Of a stretch of 64,000 nt of DNA, positions 58,611-64,000 are shown in pieces. Below the pieces are notes generated by a model that was given only the letters and a program-made list of their open reading frames with translations, did no database searches and was not told where the DNA came from. Numbering within the stretch: the stretch's first letter is position 1; every line of letters starts with the position of its first letter. The DNA is taken from the NCBI GenBank assembly GCA_947034895.1, contig OX344763.1:30193025-30257024 (forward strand), read 5' to 3'. This stretch comes from Rhytidiadelphus loreus (Eukaryota; Streptophyta; Bryopsida; Hypnales; Hylocomiaceae). A program made the position numbers and the translations under genes.

Positions 58611-59838
58611 GCACAATTTTGTATTGATTTAATCATTGTTTGTACATTTTAAAAAACTAAAGTGCAATAGAATCAAAATACTTTTTTAAAGATTAAGACA
58701 TATTATTATAAAATGTATCAAATATAAGATGTTATTACACTTTAGTCTTCCAATATATGTAAAGTGAATATTTTATTTGTATAGTGCAATTTCTAAATTT
58801 GACTTTTTCTTCTAATAAAGGACATCTAAAGATACATTTTATATTTTATATGTACAATTTCATTTTCACAATCTTTCAAAATGAATATCACTAAGTTCTT
58901 CATTGATGTAAGATGCACACCCTATATTAATTTCATATCAAAAAATATTTTTTCCTACAAAAAAGTATATTTGAAATTCAAAAGTGCATTCTCTATGTCT
59001 CTAAACATGTAAAATTGTTTCTTTTAAATGTCAAAAATAGAGAACATTTGTAAAGGTTGATTTTAAAAAAATTAACCGATAGAAAAAAAACTAATGAAAT
59101 TGATAAATGACTTGAAAATGAAATATTATCAATGTTTGCCTTCAAAATATTTTAGTAAATTCTTCACTTAGAGTGGCTCCTTAAATTGTAAACATACCTT
59201 CTAAGATCATGCATATTGCTCTTTTCTCAATAACAATTCAAATTACTATTAGACAATGCCATTCTTTTGGCAAAACACCTTAAAGAAGGTGATGCATTGT
59301 TGCCTATATCACTATGGCATCCTTCAAATGTCCACTCAATTTTTTTTCTCGCTTTATTTAGTATTTAAGCTTCACCTTAGTATTTCAACTACTCTTGTTC
59401 TTATCTAGGAATGTTTTGACCCTATGAGTATTCATTCATCTCTAACTAATGACAAGTTAGTTTAAGTGTGGGTCTTAAAGCTTAGTCTATGCAGACCATG
59501 TTTCTACTAGTAATTAACCAATGTCTATGATTTTTATGACAATAAAGAAGAAGACAAAGAAGTTCTAGTAGAAGCTCAATCCAAAAATGAGAAAAATGTA
59601 AGAAGAAGTATGAAAAGAAATTTGAAGGGCATGTACAAAAAGAGCAAGAAGAAGTTTTGGGTTGTATCATGTAACTTGTCGCATAAATACACAACTCCCT
59701 TAAGAAGTCAAGGATCCTTGAATCTTTATTTCTTAGAGATTATTCTATCATTTAGCTTCTTATATTCTTTTGAAAATAATACTTGAATGTTGGATTTGTA
59801 TCTGAGGTAAATTTTATTCGTTCTTAGTAGTGATTTAA
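58611..59838. other. unassigned AT-rich sequence
   Basis: No gene or element terminus is recognised between the array and the TTAA element at 59839. Confidence 0.4.
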
Positions 59839-60275
59839 CCTTTAAAGTCCCAAGGCCTTATTTTCATCAAAAAACACTCAGAACTACCATTTCTATTTTG
59901 AAGAGCAAAAAAGTTTTTAAATTCTTTTTTTTCATATCTAACTATAGGATATTGCACTAAACTATTACATAAATGTGTGGAAGAAATTTCAAAAACTTTG
60001 ATTATGTAGATTGAAAGATATTTGCATTTACAATGAAGAAAACAAATTTTTTGTTACCCGGCTCAACTAGAGTTTTTGTCTTTGGATCTTCTTAATTTAA
60101 AATTTTGGACTATTGATTTTGAATTTCTAATTTTCTTATGTTGAAATATTGAGTTGAAAGTCTAGGAAAAAAATTCCAAGAAAAAATACTTAATTTTCAC
60201 TCATAGATGGAATTTTTCCTATCCTAAATTCCAAGAGTCTCCCATAGGGACTTTGGGACTTTAGGACTTTAGGGA
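59839..60275 (+). mobile_element. 437-bp internally deleted TTAA-family element
   Basis: It starts CCTTTAAAGTCCCAAGG after TTAA (59835-59838) and ends TTTAGGACTTTAGGGA before a mutated TCAA. It is colinear with the left part of the 925-bp family. It contains an unoccupied TTAA (about 60093-60096, GATCTTCTTAATTTAAA) at the position where the copy at 7010-8586 carries an insertion. Confidence 0.7.
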
Positions 60276-61628
60276 TCAACGCATACGATTGAGGTTCCAT
60301 ATACAATGTGAAAAATTCAAGATTTTAGCTCATAGCTAGTAATTGGAATATTTGTGGATTGAATCTACTTCTTTCAATTAGCAACATGCCGGTTCTCTTA
60401 GATGGCAATATGTAATTAGAACTCATAAATGTTGGTGTTAGCATAGGAATAAATTTAGCCAAACTTAAATCTTAGTAATGCTTGAAAGAAATTATAAATT
60501 TTAAAGGAAAACGATACCTTCCTTGAAGTGAATTTAAATTGCTATGTGAATATAAGTCCTTGGTTTCCAAAAGTCTATCTACCTTTGAGTTAAGGTACTA
60601 GGACATGAATCCTTATCTTAAACAATTGAGTTTTTAGTCCCATTCAACAGTCGTCTATCACCTAATGCAATGATCAATATATGTATTTCATTCAACAAAG
60701 TCAACTACAAAAAATTCATCTTCATTCAATTCATTTATAGCCATTCTTTTTTGCCCTAAACCATGGATGTAGGCATCTTATGTTGAAAAGTTTTAAAATT
60801 TTACAAATTTTTCTAAAAACACTCATTACTCACCCTTGTTGCTTAATGTTCAATGCTTGTCACTCTTTGCTCATATTTTAATAACTTTGCATTCTTGAAT
60901 CCAAGGAGGTATTTAGGCCATCTGCCTTGCTTTTGAATATCATCTCCATATAAGCCTCTTTAGAATTTGGAGAGGCATTTAGAGCACCCTTGCTCTTTAT
61001 TATTGTCTCCCACTAAGCCTCCTCGAAACCAAGGAGGCTCATAGGAACCCTTGTGAATGTGGTATATAAGATGCTTTGATTACCCAATCAATTTGTAAGA
61101 GTGCTTAGGAGGAGTGTTTGGGAGGGCTTTGCTAACCCAAAGAAAAATGCATTTGAGTTTAGGATTTCACTAATTTAATTAAAGCCATCCATGCTTATGA
61201 TTATTGTCTCCCTAAGAGCCTTCTTGGAACCAAAGAGGTTCTTAGGACCCCACATGAGGTTGGTATGTGTACATTACAATGCGAACAATTTACATCACTT
61301 ACATCCATATCAAATGAATGTGCTTTATCCGTCTCTAAATTTGATGCTTCACAATGCCGGTGACTTCATTTAATGTAAAAAATTCAGAGCCAATTTTTTT
61401 TCCATCCATTAACTTTCATCTACATTCATTCGTCATCATCTTCATCCATCCAAAGCAATGGATGAAAATAGTGACCTACATTCAAAATTTTTTTTTTTTT
61501 AAAACTTCAATTTTATGTGTAGAATTTTTGATAATTATGAAGCCTAAAAAATTTAATACATAAAAATTTTATTGCTCAAATGCAACTGCTCATTGCTCCC
61601 TGCTCATACTTTAGCAACCCTATAAACT
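60276..61628. other. unassigned sequence with array-like and GAGC-type motifs
   Basis: It contains inverted copies of the GTGAGC-type ends (about 60810-60885 and 61570-61615) and scattered motifs like those of the hairpin array, for example GCCTCCTCGAAACCAAGGAG near 61017. No gene is seen. Confidence 0.4.
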
Positions 61629-62121
61629 CAGGGGGTGCACTTAGTTCTACTATAACAAACCACGTGCAAACAAGTGGTTTCTAATAAACTATAATTTCAA
61701 CCTAAAATTTTGAACATTGTTTAATAATGACTATAGCTTTCTATTGCCGAAATTTCCAACTCAAATAAAATATGAAATGATTTTTAGAAGAGGTTGAAAA
61801 TGAACTAAAATGGCATGTTTTTCAACTCAAATAATTATAGAGGACACATTTAGATGACCATTGAGTCAATATTCAACTCAAAATGAGCTTTCAATAATTA
61901 ATTATTTTTAGGAATTTTTTGTTCATTTTTTAGACAATTTTTTCTTATATAATATAGGGGTGTGAAAGTTATTTTTCAGTTCTACAGTGTATCTTTTTAC
62001 TTCAAAAATTTGTAACTAATTATTATTAACAAATAAAAATATCAATAATTCAAAAAGTATATAGGGGGTCCAAAGTTTTGTTCGCACGTGGTTTCTAATG
62101 GACACTCTAAATGACCCCCCC
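61629..62121. mobile_element. second hAT-like MITE copy
   Basis: It starts CAGGGGGTGCACTTAG and ends CTAAATGACCCCCCC. Both sides carry CACGTG next to a TTTCTAATRRAC motif. The interior from about 61685 to 61860 is colinear with the complement of 42480-42690 in the hAT-like MITE. The target duplication is not readable. Confidence 0.55.
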
Positions 62122-63056
62122 GAGATCCTAAACTGACAAAATCTAGCAGAAATGAATTAAAAGTACCAAGAATGGAGCAAAACATGCAAGATGGATTACA
62201 AGTTGAATTGAATTGAAAATTGCATGAGCACTTTAATGTAAGACACAATTAAAAAGAACTTGTCAAACTCGATTTCATAGACCTACCATAGTTCATCACA
62301 TACAAGCAAAGCCTCAAATTGATGTTGAAGATAGTTGGTCATCGTAGCACTGTCCTAGTACTCTAATAGTGAATATTTGAGGCAATTTCCAAAGATTCCA
62401 ATTTTTTTTTCTACTTAATGATCACCTAAATTTTAATAAATAAAAAGTTCTAACTCTTATCGCTAGCAATAATAAAATATAAGATAAGAGAAATTTACAA
62501 ATGTAAGTAAATTTAGGCATGAAATAACTCAAATTTTCAAAGGTCAAAATTATATATATATTTTAAATATAACAATTTTGGGTGAAGGGACACACAAATT
62601 ATATGAAGCAGTAGTCATGGTTGCACTTGTCTTGCATCATTTCCTTGATTTTTAGTTGTTTGGTCTCATGATTCCATAGCCAAGTCATGTTTAAGTGACT
62701 CTTCACACCTAATGCATCCTATATTCATCAATACAAAAATATATATCACCAAATATTGGCTAAACCAATTCTAACCTAAAGTTTGTCACTAGAATTACAA
62801 AACTAATAAAGATTTTTCACATTAATAGATAACAAAATATTTTATATAACCAAAATTATACATTGAAACTTGACTATGATTTAAAAGTTTAAATTGAGGT
62901 AAAAAATGTAGTTTGACCATATGACATTTAAAACTTATATTCTAGGGGATAATTTTGTGTTAGCTTTTAGATAATTTAAATACAAAATCATTTCAATCCA
63001 AGGGAGATTTGTACCAATGATATCAATTAGTAAATCAACAACAATGGCTTATTGAA
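62122..63056. other. unassigned AT-rich sequence with a dispersed repeat
   Basis: 62570-62765 resembles 35070-35340. No gene is seen. Confidence 0.35.
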
Positions 63057-63058
63057 TA

Positions 63059-63273
63059 TTCCCTCAATCCCACTAAAAAATCCCAAATTAGTTTATGGTT
63101 TGTACCACTTAAAAAGTTTTATTTATTTATTTTAATTGTTGAACAAGCGACTTGACAAGCGATGTGATAGAGAGGGTAGAGTGGATACACACGTCATTTG
63201 AATTCTCTCAATGAAGCAATTTAGTGGTACAAATCCTAAAATGATTTGTAGGTTTCTAGTGGGATGAAGGGAG
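63059..63273. mobile_element. 215-bp Stowaway-like MITE
   Basis: Flanked by TA (63057-63058 and 63274-63275), with ends TTCCCTCAATCCCACTA and TAGTGGGATGAAGGGAG, close to the usual Stowaway terminus. Inner bases also pair (GTTTGTACCACT and AGTGGTACAAAT). Non-coding. Confidence 0.75.
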
Positions 63274-63465
63274 TATATAGATGTACATGATTGGGTAGCC
63301 ATTTTTTGAGACAGAAATAAATAGTTTTGGTTAAGAATGAATTTGCATCCAAAAATTACCAAATTATAAATTTTTCTAAAATCATCAAATTTTTCAAATC
63401 ATTTTTTCCTTCACTTTCCATAAAATTCCTTTGCCCTCAATAACTCACTTAAGAAATGAAAGATA

Positions 63466-63894
63466 AGGTAAACTATCCCATTACAGACAAACTGGGAGTA
63501 AATCATTAGATGAGATTGGGGGGGTCTGGAGGGCCGTTTCGGGCCTGTTCCCAGTTCCATTCCCCGCGGTCTTCTCGAACTCCGGTGTCAGATTTTAAAT
63601 AAATAAATAAAGTCCTTAAAATGAAAAACAAAGTTTATTTATTTATTTATTTATTTTCGAAAAAATCGACCTGACAGTTGCTTGGCTAGGTCAGCGCAAG
63701 CGGGTTTCGGTGGGTTTTAGGCGGGTTTCGAGTTGGGAACTCGCAGCCCTCCATAGCAGCCAAAACACATGTAATGCCACTGTGGGCTGAATTATGTTGG
63801 TGGTGCACATTTTAGAACTTGAATGTATACCACCATTACAATTTTAACAACAATGGGGTTGCTCCCATTCTATCTGTAATGGGATAGTTTACCT
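63466..63894. mobile_element. 429-bp TA-flanked MITE (AGGTAAACTATCC family)
   Basis: Flanked by TA (63464-63465 and 63895-63896). Terminal inverted repeats begin AGGTAAACTATCCCATTACA and are exact over at least 22 bases. The centre is GC-rich (63520-63760), with GGAGGGC/GCCCTCC and GTTCCC/GGGAAC pairs like those in the element at 47528. The termini are related to those at 39097-39641. Confidence 0.85.
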
Positions 63895-64000
63895 TACATG
63901 CCAAACACACTTTTCATAGTTTTCATTTTCATTTTATTACAGAATATACTTTTCAGTCTCTAAAAGTCTCAATGTTTGTCATGTCCATTCAAAAAAGGGA

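Larger units (their letters stand above)
51414..61615. mobile_element. possible 10-kb unit with GTGAGC/GAGC-rich inverted ends
   Basis: GCTAGAGTGTGAGCAGGGAG near 51428 is matched, inverted, by the sequence ending at about 61612 (CTCCCTGCTCATACTTTAGC). Further related copies lie directly at about 52240 and inverted at about 60840. The space between holds the hairpin array at 54830-58610, with looser array-like motifs outside it (about 51860-52170 and 60890-61240). It may be one large decayed element or several overlapping ones. No transposase is found. Confidence 0.35.

Noticed and set aside
1..64000. tRNA or rRNA genes
   Set aside because: I scanned for tRNA box A/B-like motifs and rRNA core sequences by eye and found none that I could support; a covariance-model search would be decisive.

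Overview
The window is nuclear DNA from a plant (streptophyte). It is AT-rich and dense with transposons, and three intron-containing housekeeping genes stand out by their higher GC and canonical GT-AG introns. Plant assignment rests on a ceramide synthase of the plant LAG1/LOH type, a TM9SF protein with the C-terminal K-X-D signal described for plant members, and a telo-box upstream of a ribosomal protein gene. The species cannot be named from the sequence. The transposon content is unusual for a flowering plant, so a bryophyte, lycophyte, fern or charophyte is possible, but that is inference.

Genes, all on the + strand and all reconstructed by hand from exons in the correct phase: ribosomal protein eL27 (924-2562, 4 exons, 135 aa); a TM9SF/EMP70 endomembrane protein (15407-19276, 7 exons, 639 aa); and a TLC-domain ceramide synthase (23724-30851, 6 exons, 301 aa). 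They share no pathway or operon. They are ordinary housekeeping genes separated by repeat-filled DNA. From 30.9 kb to the end I find no intact gene.

Most of the rest is small non-autonomous transposons, many nested. Four groups account for most of it. (1) TTAA-flanked elements with CCC(C/T)TA-type termini, i.e. piggyBac-type structure: at least eight with two recognisable ends, and three sit in repeats for which an unoccupied copy survives elsewhere in the window. (2) Several MITE families flanked by TA whose termini start AGGTA or AGGTG, including a ~410-bp family with four copies and a large foldback element. (3) Single insertions of other superfamilies with readable target duplications: a MULE-like foldback (9 bp), a CACTA MITE (3 bp), a hAT MITE (8 bp), a Tourist-like MITE (TTA), a Stowaway-like MITE (TA) and a 5'-truncated LINE (15 bp). 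(4) A family with GTGAGC-rich ends and internal tandem repeats, perhaps including a 10-kb unit (51.4-61.6 kb) that holds a 3.8-kb array of palindromic GGCTCCTCGG/CCGAGGAGCC hairpins.

The best candidate for something undescribed is the TTAA element system. Next are the AGGTA-ended MITEs, whose termini look like 5' splice sites and one of which appears to begin exactly at the donor of ceramide synthase intron 1. All repeat matches were made by eye, without alignment software.
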